In this document: piece after piece, positions 15,975 through 26,989 of the stretch
How positions within the stretch are numbered: position 1 is the stretch's first letter
How the letters are laid out: each line of letters opens with the position of its first letter
Source: Mitsuaria sp. GD03876
GTDB lineage: Bacteria; Pseudomonadota; Gammaproteobacteria; Burkholderiales; Burkholderiaceae_C
Reading direction: 5' to 3'
DNA length: 64,000 nucleotides
NCBI RefSeq assembly: GCF_029840635.1
Contig: NZ_JAOCCU010000007.1
Span: 1-64,000 of the forward strand
The notes under the pieces: generated by a model
What the model saw: only the letters and a program-made list of their open reading frames with translations
What the model was told of the DNA's origin: nothing
The model's database searches: none
Made by a program: the position numbers and the translations under genes

Positions 15975-17645
15975 ATGTCTACTGTGCTGACCGACGCGAA
16001 CGTCGGATCCGCTGGCTCGAGCTGGCTGGACAAGGAGCGCACCATCGCCGCTCCTGGCTTCAACCGCTGGCTGGTGCCGCCGAGCGCGCTGGCCATTCAC
16101 CTGTGCATCGGGATGGCCTACGGCTTCTCGGTGTTCTGGCTGCCGCTGTCCAAGATGCTGCAGACGGCCGGCACCGGCGCCGCGTGCGGCAAGGACGTGA
16201 GTTTCTTCGCCCAGCTGTTCACCACCGAGTGCGACTGGAGCGTCGCGACGCTGGGCTGGATGTACACGCTGTTCTTCGTGTTCCTGGGCTGCGCCGCCGC
16301 GATCTGGGGCGGCTGGCTGGAACGCGCCGGTCCCCGCAAGGCGGGCCTGGTGTCGGCGCTGTGCTGGTGCGGCGGCATGCTGATCTCCGCGGTCGGCATC
16401 CACACCCACCAGTTCTGGATGATGATCCTGGGCTCCGGCGTGATCGGCGGCATCGGCCTGGGACTGGGCTACATCTCGCCCGTGTCCACGCTGATCAAGT
16501 GGTTCCCGGACCGTCGCGGCATGGCCACCGGCATGGCGATCATGGGCTTCGGCGGCGGCGCGATGATCGGTTCGCCGCTGGCGGTCGAGCTGATGAAGCG
16601 CTTCGCCACCCCGACCGACCCGGGCGTGACGCAGACCTTCGTCGTGATGGCGCTGGTGTACTTCGTGTTCATGGTCGCCGGCGCGCTCGGCTACCGCGTG
16701 CCGCCCAGCGGCTGGAAGCCCGAAGGCTGGACCCCGCCCGCGGCGCAGGTCAACAACGCCATGATCACGCAGCGCCACGTGCACGTGAAGAAGGTCTGGG
16801 GCATCCCGCAGTTCTGGCTGGTGTGGGTCGCGCTGTGCATGAACGTGTCCGCCGGCATCGGCGTGATCGGCATGGCCAGCCCGATGCTGCAGGAGATCTT
16901 CGGCGGCTCGCTGATCGGCGTGTCGGCCAAGTTCGCCGAGCTCGACAAGACGCAGCTGGCCGCCATCGCGGCGATCGCCGGCGGTTTCGCCGCGCTGCTG
17001 AGCCTGTTCAACATCGGCGGCCGCTTCGTGTGGGCGTCTCTGTCGGACAAGCTGGGTCGCAAGCTGACCTACACCGTGTTCTTCGTGCTGGGCGGCCTGC
17101 TGTACGCCAGCCTGCCGAGCAGCGCCGCCGCGGGCCACAAGCTGGCCTTCGTGGGCGCGGTCTGCGTGATCCTGTCGATGTACGGCGGCGGCTTCGCCAC
17201 CGTGCCGGCCTACCTGGGCGACCTCTTCGGCACGCAGTTCGTGGGCGCGATCCACGGCCGGCTGCTGACCGCCTGGGCGACCGCGGGCATCCTGGGCCCG
17301 GTGGTGATCGGCTACATGCGTGAATACCAGCTGGGCCTGGGCATCCCGCGCGAGCAGGTCTACAACCAGACCATGTACGTGCTGGTGGGCATGCTGGTGA
17401 TCGGCCTGATCGCCAACCTGCTGATCCGCCCGGTGGCCGACAAGCACTTCATGACCGACGCCGAACTGGCCGTCGAGAAGAAGCTGGCCCACGAGAAGGC
17501 CGCCGCCAGCGAAGTGGGCAGCGGCCCGGGCGCCGGCAAGGCGACGCCGGCGGCGCTGGTCGCGCTGGCCTGGCTGGCCGTCGGCATCCCGCTGGCCTGG
17601 GGCATCTACAAGACGCTGCTGACCGTGGCCAAGTTCTTCAACTGA
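15975..17645 (+). CDS. oxlT: Oxalate/formate antiporter (OFA family MFS)
   Basis: 556-residue inner-membrane transporter of the major facilitator superfamily. Twelve membrane segments plus a thirteenth at the C-terminus (about 525-545). Family marks include GLGLGYISPVSTLIKWFPDRRGMATG (in the TM5/loop region) and the second-half motif IGGRFVWASLSDKLGR. OxlT exchanges oxalate for formate, driving energy conservation from oxalate decarboxylation. An extra cytoplasmic tail of about 40 residues rich in Ala/Gly/Lys links TM12 to the final helix. The gene precedes a YdeP/FdhF-like oxidoreductase and fdhD, consistent with a formate or oxalate link; no oxc/frc genes lie in the window, so the real substrate stays open. 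Confidence 0.88.
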   Translation: MSTVLTDANVGSAGSSWLDKERTIAAPGFNRWLVPPSALAIHLCIGMAYGFSVFWLPLSKMLQTAGTGAACGKDVSFFAQLFTTECDWSVATLGWMYTLFFVFLGCAAAIWGGWLERAGPRKAGLVSALCWCGGMLISAVGIHTHQFWMMILGSGVIGGIGLGLGYISPVSTLIKWFPDRRGMATGMAIMGFGGGAMIGSPLAVELMKRFATPTDPGVTQTFVVMALVYFVFMVAGALGYRVPPSGWKPEGWTPPAAQVNNAMITQRHVHVKKVWGIPQFWLVWVALCMNVSAGIGVIGMASPMLQEIFGGSLIGVSAKFAELDKTQLAAIAAIAGGFAALLSLFNIGGRFVWASLSDKLGRKLTYTVFFVLGGLLYASLPSSAAAGHKLAFVGAVCVILSMYGGGFATVPAYLGDLFGTQFVGAIHGRLLTAWATAGILGPVVIGYMREYQLGLGIPREQVYNQTMYVLVGMLVIGLIANLLIRPVADKHFMTDAELAVEKKLAHEKAAASEVGSGPGAGKATPAALVALAWLAVGIPLAWGIYKTLLTVAKFFN

Positions 17646-17804
17646 GCTTGACCGCTTGTCCGCCGGCCGGCGCGGAAACGCCCGACCGGCTAGCATGACC
17701 CTCGCCCCGGCGGCCGTCGTTGCACGACGTCCACGGGGCGACTCCGTTTTCTGACCTCCCCGTTGGGCGAGGACCGGACGGACAGAACGATTCCGGAGGA
17801 CTCG

Positions 17805-20162
<2,358 letters not shown>

Positions 20163-20172
20163 GCCTGGCCGC

Positions 20173-20487
20173 ATGAACCGCGCCGACGCGCCCGCCGCCG
20201 ACGACCTCCAGGAGGAGGGCGACGACGGCGACATGGCCGCGCAGGCGCGTTTCGCGCTGGAGACGCTGGCGGAGCTGGACGGCGGCAACGGTGTCTCGCT
20301 GCCGCGGCTGGCCAAGCGCACGGGGCTGCGGGTGAGCGTGCTGCTGCGGCTCTACACGCTGATGAGCGAGGCCCGCGTCGGCGACGCGCAGGGACCCGGC
20401 TGGGTGCGCCTGCAGGTCGACGGGGATGGCCGCTGGATCGCGCGGATCACGCCGGCCGGGCGCGGCGACGAGGAGTCGGCCGAATGA
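20173..20487 (+). CDS. Small winged-helix-like protein between oxidoreductase and fdhD (104 aa)
   Basis: An acidic N-terminal 20 residues is followed by a helical region (AQARFALETLAELDGG) and an HTH-like segment (VSLPRLAKRTGLRVSVLLRLYTLM, about 39-62), then short beta segments (WVRLQVDGDGRWIARITPAG) that could form a wing. This resembles the DNA-binding part of IclR/MarR proteins without an effector domain. Located 10 bp after the oxidoreductase and 82 bp before fdhD in the same direction, so probably in that operon as a regulator or enzyme-maturation partner. Family not recognised by name. Confidence 0.65.
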   Translation: MNRADAPAADDLQEEGDDGDMAAQARFALETLAELDGGNGVSLPRLAKRTGLRVSVLLRLYTLMSEARVGDAQGPGWVRLQVDGDGRWIARITPAGRGDEESAE

Positions 20488-20500
20488 TCGCCCGCGAGTG

Positions 20501-20545
20501 GCCGGGAGGGCCAGGAACGCCGGGAACGCCGGGAAGGCCGGGAAG
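20501..20545 (+). repeat. Five 9-bp tandem repeats before fdhD
   Basis: Imperfect units of GCCGGGAAS: GCCGGGAGG, GCCAGGAAC, GCCGGGAAC, GCCGGGAAG, GCCGGGAAG. The array ends 24 bp before the fdhD start codon, in the spacer after the winged-helix gene. Unit length is a multiple of three but no gene seems to use it. Confidence 0.7.
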
Positions 20546-20569
20546 GCCCGCCGGCGAGGAGCCCACCGC

Positions 20570-21418
20570 ATGACGGTCTGCGACCTGCCCGATGGCGCCG
20601 GCGATGGCGCCGACGACGCGCCGCTGCCGTCCGCGCTGGTCGCGGTGCGGCCCGAGCGGCTCGGCGCTACGCGCGCGTCCGACGAGGAGTTCGTCGCCGA
20701 GGAGGTGCCGATCGCGCTCGAGTACAACGGGCTGTCGCACGCGGTGATGCTGGCGACGCCGCTGGATCTCGAGGACTTCGCGCTCGGCTTCTCGCTGACC
20801 GAGGGGCTGCTGGCGTCGCCGGCGGACCTGCTCGATGTCGAGGTCCGGACGCGGTCGAACGGCGTCGCGTTGCAGCTGCGGGTGACCGCGCGCTGCGAGG
20901 CACTGCTCAAGGAACGCCGCCGCAGCATGGCCGGCCGGACCGGCTGCGGGCTGTGCGGCACCGACAACCTGGACCAGGTCTTCCGTCCACCGCAGCGGCC
21001 GGTGCCGCCGCTGCCGGCGGGCCTGGACGATCCGCAGCGGCTGGTGCCGGCGCTGTCGCGCGCGATGCGGGAGCTCGCCGCGGCGCAGCCGCTGCAGCAG
21101 CGCACCGGCGGCATCCACGCGGCGGCCTGGTGCCGGCCCGACGGTGAGGTCGCGCTGGTGCGCGAGGACGTCGGCCGCCACAACGCGCTGGACAAGCTGA
21201 TCGGCGCGATGGCCAAGGGCGGCATCGACGCGTCGGCGGGATTCGCCGCGGTGACCAGCCGCGCGAGCTTCGAGATGGTCCAGAAGGCGGCGCTGGCCGG
21301 CATGCCGATGCTGGCGGCGGTCAGCGCGCCGACGCACCTGGCGATCCGCACCGCGACGGCCTGCGGGCTGCGCCTCGCCGGCTTCGTCCGCGACGGCCGC
21401 GCGACGCTTTACGCCTGA
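20570..21418 (+). CDS. fdhD: Formate dehydrogenase accessory sulfurtransferase FdhD
   Basis: 282 residues. Transfers sulfur from a cysteine desulfurase to the Mo-bisPGD cofactor, needed for active formate dehydrogenases. The functional cysteine pair is Cys126/Cys129 in TGCGLCG, equivalent to C121/C124 of E. coli FdhD. Also visible: DFALGFSLTEGL, REDVGRHNALDKLIG and SRASFEMVQKAA, all FdhD hallmarks. Start chosen at 20570 with GGAG nine bases upstream; upstream extension would read through the 9-bp repeats. Placement after the YdeP-like enzyme supports that enzyme as its client. Confidence 0.95.
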   Translation: MTVCDLPDGAGDGADDAPLPSALVAVRPERLGATRASDEEFVAEEVPIALEYNGLSHAVMLATPLDLEDFALGFSLTEGLLASPADLLDVEVRTRSNGVALQLRVTARCEALLKERRRSMAGRTGCGLCGTDNLDQVFRPPQRPVPPLPAGLDDPQRLVPALSRAMRELAAAQPLQQRTGGIHAAAWCRPDGEVALVREDVGRHNALDKLIGAMAKGGIDASAGFAAVTSRASFEMVQKAALAGMPMLAAVSAPTHLAIRTATACGLRLAGFVRDGRATLYA

Positions 21419-21425
21419 CGCGAAG

Positions 21426-21518
21426 ACCCTCACCCCCAACCCCTCTCCCTCTCCCCTTCTTCCTCTCCCTTTCTTCCTCTCCCTCTCCCGCGGGGCGGGA
21501 GAGGGCCGGGGTGAGGGT
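21426..21518. repeat. REP-like palindromic element between convergent genes
   Basis: Outer arms ACCCTCACCCC (21426-21436) and GGGGTGAGGGT (21508-21518) are perfect inverse complements. They enclose a CT-rich tract and an inner hairpin CCCTCTCCCGC / GCGGGAGAGGG (21481-21505, 3-nt loop). The same motifs recur at 58733-58889. Lies between the ends of fdhD and the convergent gene, so it may act as a two-way terminator. Confidence 0.8.
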
Positions 21519-21534
21519 GGGAGCGTGCCAGTCC

Positions 21535-22116
21535 TCAGAACTTGCAGGCCATGCCCAACTGGGCGGTGATGTCGACCTGCGCGCTGCCGTCGCTCTTGCG
21601 GCCGAGCTTGGACGGCATGCGGAAGCGCCCCGCGCACTCGGTCGCGTCGAGGCCCAGGCCGCGCAGCATCTGCTTCGGTCCTTCCATGCCGATGCTGAGC
21701 GCGTGATGCGCGCGCTTGGGCGGCGGGCCGATGGGCGCGCCTTCGCGTGGCAGCTCGACGACCCGCAGGTCCAACCCGCGATGCAGCATCACGCCGCGCT
21801 CGCCTTGGCCCGGCGCGGGGCCGGCGTCCGGCCGCAGCCGCGCGCGCAACGCGGCCAGCGAGGCCTGCAGCGCCAGCGGGCGGCGTGACGCGAGGTCGGT
21901 CGGTGCGGCCTCGGTCGCAACCGACTCGGCTGCCACCACGTCGGACGCCGAGGCGGCTGCGCCGACACCGGCACCGGCTCTGGCCGCAATGGCCGTGTTC
22001 ACGGCTGGTGGAAGGGGCGATGCAGCCGCCGGTGGCGCCGCCGCGGCGATGCCCGCCCATCCGAGCGCGACGAGCGCGCCGACCCGCCGCCATGTCTTCC
22101 GCGAGGGGTGTCCCAT
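21535..22116 (-). CDS. Exported hypothetical protein (193 aa)
   Basis: A signal peptide (MGHPSRKTWRRVGALVALGW, cleavage near AAA-AP, residues 25-28) precedes an Ala-rich linker (about 30-75) and a C-terminal region of about 100 residues with two Cys (ATECAGRF and the final MACKF) that could form a disulfide. No known domain recognised. It stands alone between the REP-like element and the ABC exporter operon. Confidence 0.6.
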   Translation of the reverse strand: MGHPSRKTWRRVGALVALGWAGIAAAAPPAAASPLPPAVNTAIAARAGAGVGAAASASDVVAAESVATEAAPTDLASRRPLALQASLAALRARLRPDAGPAPGQGERGVMLHRGLDLRVVELPREGAPIGPPPKRAHHALSIGMEGPKQMLRGLGLDATECAGRFRMPSKLGRKSDGSAQVDITAQLGMACKF

Positions 22117-22249
22117 GCTGTCCTCCAGCCTCCAAACCGCGAGTCCTCACGGTGCGCGGCGGCGCTGAAGGCGTCCTGAAGCCGGCCTGAAGCGCGGCTG
22201 AAGCTGGGATTGGGAGTTCCCCGTGGGCATGGGGCCTCCGAGGCGCGCC

Positions 22250-23455
22250 TCAGTCCAGGGTTTGCCGATATCGCATCAACGCGATCGTCCCGGCCACCAG
22301 CAGGAACACGAGCATCGGCCACAGCTCCGGCACGAGCTGCCCGAACGAGGTCCCCTTGAGCATGATCCCCCGCACGATGCGCAGGAAGTGGGTCAGCGGC
22401 AGCGCCTCGCCGATCGCCTGCGCCCAGCGCGGCATGCCGCGGAACGGGAACATGAAGCCCGACAGCAGCATCGACGGCAGAAAGAAGAAGAACGTCGCCT
22501 GCAGCGCCTGCAGCTGGTTCTTCGCCAGCGTCGAGAAGGTGAAGCCCACCGCCAGGTTGGCCAGCATGAACACGCCGATCATCGCCAGCAGCAGCGTGAA
22601 GCTGCCTGCCATCGGGATCTGGAACAGCAGCGCCGCGGCCAGCAGGATGACGCCCAGCTGCACGTAGCCCAGCACGATGTAGGGGAGGATCTTGCCGATC
22701 ATCACTTCCAGCGGCCGCACCGGCGTCGCCAGCAGGTTCTCCATCGTGCCGCGCTCGCGCTCGCGGGTCATGGCCAGGCCGGTCAGCATCACCATCGTCA
22801 TCGTCAGGATCGTGCCGATCAGGCCCGGGACGATGTTGTAGCGGGACAGCCCCTCCGGGTTGTAGCGCCGATGGATGCGCCATTCGAAGGGCATCGTCGA
22901 CGAGGCGCCGGGCAGCGCCGCCCCCTCCGTGGCGCCGGCGGCCGCCGCCGCCGCGGCGGGTCCCACGGGCCCGACGAGATCGCGCCGCAACGCCTGCGCG
23001 CCGAGCTGCGCCAGCGCCGCCAGCGCGTTGCTCGACGCGGACGGGTCGGTGGCGTCGACGCTGACCAGCACGGCCGGCTGCTCGCCGCGCACCACGCGGC
23101 GGGTGAAGTCGGGCGGGATGACGATCAGGAACTGCACCTCGCCGTCCTCGACCATCGCGTCGCCATCGCGTTCCGAGGCCGGGCGGGCCTGGACGCGGAA
23201 ATAGCCGCTCTGCTCCAGCGCCGCGACCAGGCTGCGCGCCATCGGCCCGCGATCCTGCGTGACGACGGCCGTCGGCAGCCCCTTGGGATCGGTGTTGATC
23301 GCGTACCCGAACAGCAGCAGCTGCAGGATCGGCACGCCCACCGCCATCGCGAAGGTCGGCCGGTCGCGCAGCATCTGCTGGACCTCCTTGATGAAGATCG
23401 CCAGCACCCGCGCCAAGCTGAAGCGGGAGGGACGGGTGGCGGGTTGCCCGGTCAT
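22250..23455 (-). CDS. ABC-2 type transporter permease (YhhJ/YbhR-like)
   Basis: 401 residues. One N-terminal membrane segment (about 30-48, VGVPILQLLLFGYAI), a large periplasmic domain (about 50-205) with an Ala-rich insert, then five membrane segments with the ABC-2 signature RERERGTMENLLATPVRPLEVMIGKILPY. Forms the channel of a drug or lipid exporter with the overlapping ATPase gene (ATGA, 4 bp) and the HlyD-like adaptor. The start at 23455 is set by this overlap. The operon has one permease, whereas YbhFSRG-type exporters have two. Confidence 0.92.
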   Translation of the reverse strand: MTGQPATRPSRFSLARVLAIFIKEVQQMLRDRPTFAMAVGVPILQLLLFGYAINTDPKGLPTAVVTQDRGPMARSLVAALEQSGYFRVQARPASERDGDAMVEDGEVQFLIVIPPDFTRRVVRGEQPAVLVSVDATDPSASSNALAALAQLGAQALRRDLVGPVGPAAAAAAAGATEGAALPGASSTMPFEWRIHRRYNPEGLSRYNIVPGLIGTILTMTMVMLTGLAMTRERERGTMENLLATPVRPLEVMIGKILPYIVLGYVQLGVILLAAALLFQIPMAGSFTLLLAMIGVFMLANLAVGFTFSTLAKNQLQALQATFFFFLPSMLLSGFMFPFRGMPRWAQAIGEALPLTHFLRIVRGIMLKGTSFGQLVPELWPMLVFLLVAGTIALMRYRQTLD

Positions 23456-24492
23456 CGCGGTCTCTCCTCGTCGGGCGCCTCGGGCCGGGGCGACGAAGAC
23501 GACGATGACGATGGTTGCGAGGGAGGGGGCCCTGGCGGTGGCACAGGGGTCTTCGGCGCGTCCTCGAAGTTGTCGGGGCTGCGGCTGATCAGGCTGATGA
23601 ACACGTCCTCGAGGTTGGCCTCGGCGCGGTCCCAGCGCAGTCCAGGTCGCTCGCGGAACGGCGCGATCGCCTGTTCCAGCGGGGCCTCGTCCTGCCCGGC
23701 GACATGCAGGCTGTTGCCGAACGCGGCGACGCTGAGCACCCCCGGCGCGCCGTTGAGCGCGGTCGACGCCTCGGTCAGCTGCTGCGGGTCGTCCGCGTGC
23801 AGCGCCCAGACCGTCAGGCCGGCCTGGTCGATGATCTCGCGTTGCGTGCCGCGCGCGAGCAGCTTGCCGTAGGCGATGTAGGCCAGCTCGTGGCACCGCT
23901 CGGCCTCATCCATGTAATGCGTCGACACCAGCACGGTGATGCCGTCGGCGGCCAGCCGGTGGATCTCGTCCCAGAAGTCGCGGCGCGCCTTCGGATCGAC
24001 GCCGGCCGTCGGCTCGTCCAGCAGCAGCAGCTTCGGGTCGTGCAGCAGGCAGGCGGCCAGCGCCAGGCGCTGCTTCCAGCCGCCCGACAGCGCGCCGGCG
24101 AGCTGGTCCTGGCGGGACTTCAGTCCCAGCCGGTCGAGCGCCTCGTCGACGCGGCGCGCCCGCGCGTCGAGCTCGAACAAGCGCGCGATGAAGTCCAGGT
24201 TCTGCCGGATCGACAGGTCCTCGTACAGCCCGAAGCGCTGCGTCATGTAGCCGACCTGGCGCTTGATCTCGCCGGCCTGCTTGCGCATGTCGAGGCCCAG
24301 GCAGGTGCCTTCGCCCTCGTCGGGCGTCAGCAGGCCGCAGAGCATGCGGATCGTCGTCGTCTTGCCGCTGCCGTTGGGGCCGAGGAAGCCGCAGATCCGG
24401 CCGCGTCCGAGCTGCAAGTCGACGTGGTCCACCACGGTCCGGCGGCCATAGCGCTTGGTCAGGCCGCGGACGTCGATGGCGACCTCGCTCAT
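23452..24492 (-). CDS. ABC transporter ATP-binding protein
   Basis: 346 residues. Walker A GPNGSGKTTT (about 38-47), Q-loop region YMTQRFGLYEDLS, ABC signature LSGGWKQR, Walker B LLLLDEPTAGVD, H-loop STHYMDEAE. The C-terminus extends past the domain with a Pro/Ser-rich tail including a run of seven serines. Energises the YhhJ-like permease. Start and stop both overlap the neighbouring genes by 4 bp, so the three genes are translationally coupled. Confidence 0.94.
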   Translation of the reverse strand: MSEVAIDVRGLTKRYGRRTVVDHVDLQLGRGRICGFLGPNGSGKTTTIRMLCGLLTPDEGEGTCLGLDMRKQAGEIKRQVGYMTQRFGLYEDLSIRQNLDFIARLFELDARARRVDEALDRLGLKSRQDQLAGALSGGWKQRLALAACLLHDPKLLLLDEPTAGVDPKARRDFWDEIHRLAADGITVLVSTHYMDEAERCHELAYIAYGKLLARGTQREIIDQAGLTVWALHADDPQQLTEASTALNGAPGVLSVAAFGNSLHVAGQDEAPLEQAIAPFRERPGLRWDRAEANLEDVFISLISRSPDNFEDAPKTPVPPPGPPPSQPSSSSSSSPRPEAPDEERPR

Positions 24493-25610
24493 GGACGGGC
24501 GGTCGAGGCGACCGGCGCGGTGGTTGCAGCGGACGGCGCGGTCGAGGCCGGTGCCGTGGGCGAAGCGGTCGGCGGCGCCGAGGAGGGCGAGGACGACGCG
24601 GCGTCGGTCGACACGATGGGTCGTACTTCCAGCGGCTGGCCTGGATGCAGCCGCAGCGCCTGCGACGGCTCGGGCCGCGCCTCGACCAGGAACACCAGCC
24701 GCGCGCGCTGGCTGTTGGAATAGATCACCGGCGGCGTGTACTCCGGCTGCGGCGAGATGTAGCTGACGCGCGCGGCGATCGGCGCGCCGCAGCCGTCGCA
24801 GCTCAATTGCACCGACTGGCCCTGCCGCAGCGACGCCAGTTCCGGCTCCGGCACGTAGAAGCGCGCCTTGCGCTGCGCCGGCGGCAGCAGCGACACGACC
24901 GGCTGGCCGGCGTTCACGTACTCGCCGACGCGATAGAAGGTGTCGTCGACCAGGCCGGCAGCGGGCGCGGCCTGCCGGGTCTGCGATTCGCGCCATTGCT
25001 GCTGCTCGAGCGCGGCCGACGCCGCGGCCGCGTTCGCGCGCGCGGCGGCCTGCTGGTCGGCGCGCGCCGGCAGCTCGGCCACGCGCAGCGAGGATTCGAG
25101 TTCATGCACCCGCTGGCGCGCCTGCGCGGCCGCGGCGCGGGCGTCGTCGAGGCGCGAGGCGGAAATGAAGCCCTGGCCGATCAGCTGTTGCTGCCGCGCC
25201 AGGTCCGAGTCGGCCAGCGCCGACTGCGCGCGCGCCTGCGCCAGCTGGGCGCGGCTCATCGCGATCTCGTCCGGACGGCGGCCCTTGGCGGCGTCGGCCT
25301 GCTCGGCGCGGGCGGCGGCCAAGCGGGCATCGGCCTCGGCGCGGGCGGCGCCGGTCGGCGTCGCGTCGATGCGGAACAGCGGCGCGCCAGCCTCGACGGT
25401 GTCGCCGCGCTGCACCGCCAGCGCCATCAACTGGCCGGCGACCGGCGCCGCGACGTAGACCGGATCGCCCTCCGCGTACCCGGACCAGGCCGGCGGCGGT
25501 TCCTTCGAGCAGCCGCCCAGCCAGGCGGCGCACGCCAGCAGCGACAGACCGATCGTTCCTTCTCTCCAACGGGGGAGGCGGTGCTTCTGGCGACGCGGCA
25601 TCTTGGGCAT
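24489..25610 (-). CDS. HlyD-family periplasmic adaptor lipoprotein of the ABC exporter
   Basis: 373 residues from MPKMPRRQKHRL, giving a basic N-terminus, hydrophobic segment and lipobox LGGC (ACAAWLGGCSKE). Starts at 25658 and 25679 are in frame but extend the basic region unnaturally. A biotinyl/lipoyl half motif (YVAAPVAGQLMALAVQRGDTVEAGAPLF) precedes a long Ala/Gln-rich coiled coil (about 95-215) and the second lipoyl half; the C-terminus is a Ser/Ala/Pro/Thr-rich tail. Resembles YbhG/YhiI. Bridges the inner-membrane exporter to an outer-membrane channel not encoded here. Confidence 0.9.
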   Translation of the reverse strand: MPKMPRRQKHRLPRWREGTIGLSLLACAAWLGGCSKEPPPAWSGYAEGDPVYVAAPVAGQLMALAVQRGDTVEAGAPLFRIDATPTGAARAEADARLAAARAEQADAAKGRRPDEIAMSRAQLAQARAQSALADSDLARQQQLIGQGFISASRLDDARAAAAQARQRVHELESSLRVAELPARADQQAAARANAAAASAALEQQQWRESQTRQAAPAAGLVDDTFYRVGEYVNAGQPVVSLLPPAQRKARFYVPEPELASLRQGQSVQLSCDGCGAPIAARVSYISPQPEYTPPVIYSNSQRARLVFLVEARPEPSQALRLHPGQPLEVRPIVSTDAASSSPSSAPPTASPTAPASTAPSAATTAPVASTARP

Positions 25611-25709
25611 TCGACGCGGGCTCCGGCGACGGGAAGGACGCAGTTTAGGACGGGACATCCCTGCCGCCGACAGGGGCAAGTCGCGGACCCAGCGCCGTTT
25701 CGATGACGG

Positions 25710-25733
25710 TCGACATTACATTATTCATGTCGA
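25710..25733. promoter_or_regulatory. Palindromic operator in the thiolase/HlyD divergent promoter
   Basis: TCGACAT and ATGTCGA are perfect inverse arms separated by an AT-rich 10-bp spacer (TACATTATTC). It lies 32 bp before the thiolase ATG and 100 bp from the divergent exporter start. The layout fits a dimeric repressor, such as a TetR-family one, covering the promoter. The regulator gene is not adjacent. Confidence 0.6.
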
Positions 25734-25764
25734 GCAACATTGAAAACGCTCCAAGGAGATCCGA

Positions 25765-26898
25765 ATGAAAGCGCTGATCGCCGCCTATGCCCGCACGCCG
25801 TTCACCTTCGCGAAGAAGGGGGCGCTGGCCCAGACGCGGCCGGACGACCTGGCCGCGCAGGCCGTGCGCGGGCTGCTGGCCCGCACCGGCATCGCGGGCG
25901 CGGACATCGAGGACGTGATCCTCGGCTGCGCCTATCCCGAGGCCGCGCAGGGCAACAACCTGGCGCGCATCGTCGGGTTGCTGGCGGGCCTGCCGCACAG
26001 CGTGCCCGGCATGACGGTCAACCGCTTCTGCGGCTCGTCGATGCAGGCGGTGCACATCGCCGCGGCCAACCTGGAGGCGGGGATCGGCGAGGCCTACCTG
26101 TGCGTCGGCGTCGAGTCGATGAGCTTCGTGCCGCAGGGCGGCTTCAACTTCTCGCCGCATCCGGCGCTGCAGGCGGACACGGACGCCTACATCTCGATGG
26201 GCGACACGGCCGAGAACGTCGCCGAGCGCTGGCAGGTCAGCCGGGCGGACCAGGAGGCGTTCGCGCTGGCCTCGCACCGCAAGGCGGCGGCGGCGCGCGC
26301 CGACGGCCTGCTGCGCGACGAGATCGTGCCGGTGCTCAATGCCGCCGGCGAGACGGTGGCCGAGGACGGCTGCATCCGTCCCGGCACGACGCTGGAGGCG
26401 CTGGCCGGGCTGAAGCCGGCGTTCCGGCCGGACGGCGTGGTCACGGCGGGGACGTCGTCGCCGCTGACCGATGGCGCGTCGGTGGTGCTGGTCTGCACGG
26501 AGGACTTCGCGCAACGCCATGGCCTGGCGCCGCTGGCGCGCGTCGTCAGCTTCGCCAGCGTCGGCGTGGATCCGGCGGTGATGGGCATCGGCCCGGTGCC
26601 GGCGACGCAACTGGCGCTCAAGCGCGCGGGGCTGTGGGCGGGCCAGATCGACGTGGTCGAACTCAACGAGGCCTTCTCGTCGCAGGCGCTGGCCTGCATC
26701 CGCGACCTGGGCCTGGATCCGGCGCGCGTCAACCTGGACGGCGGCGGGCTGGCGATCGGCCATCCGCTGGGCGCGACCGGCGCGCGCATCACCGGCAAGG
26801 CCGCAGCGCTGCTGCGACGCACCGGCGGCCGTTATGCCGTCGCGACGCAGTGCATCGGCGGCGGGCAGGGCATCGCCACGGTGCTCGAGCGGGTCTGA
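25765..26898 (+). CDS. Acetyl-CoA C-acyltransferase (thiolase)
   Basis: 377-residue thiolase. Acyl-enzyme nucleophile Cys89 (NRFCGSSMQAV), His333 in AIGHPLGATG and Cys363 in the C-terminal CIGGGQGIA are all present. Catalyses thiolytic cleavage of 3-ketoacyl-CoA in beta-oxidation or the reverse Claisen condensation. Slightly shorter than FadA-type enzymes (about 390). Good Shine-Dalgarno AAGGAG. The next gene is a short-chain dehydrogenase 91 bp downstream; no FadB partner is nearby. Confidence 0.93.
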   Translation: MKALIAAYARTPFTFAKKGALAQTRPDDLAAQAVRGLLARTGIAGADIEDVILGCAYPEAAQGNNLARIVGLLAGLPHSVPGMTVNRFCGSSMQAVHIAAANLEAGIGEAYLCVGVESMSFVPQGGFNFSPHPALQADTDAYISMGDTAENVAERWQVSRADQEAFALASHRKAAAARADGLLRDEIVPVLNAAGETVAEDGCIRPGTTLEALAGLKPAFRPDGVVTAGTSSPLTDGASVVLVCTEDFAQRHGLAPLARVVSFASVGVDPAVMGIGPVPATQLALKRAGLWAGQIDVVELNEAFSSQALACIRDLGLDPARVNLDGGGLAIGHPLGATGARITGKAAALLRRTGGRYAVATQCIGGGQGIATVLERV

Positions 26899-26989
26899 CC
26901 GCGCATTGGCTGTCGCGGACTCCCTCAAGGAACCTTAGAAAACCTCAGGTCGATCGTCATCGGCCGCTTTCATCCCTCAAGGAAACACC

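Noticed and set aside
21421-21520. CT-rich tract as a CRISPR leader or array
   Set aside because: No regularly spaced repeats with unique spacers; the structure is a palindromic REP-like element.
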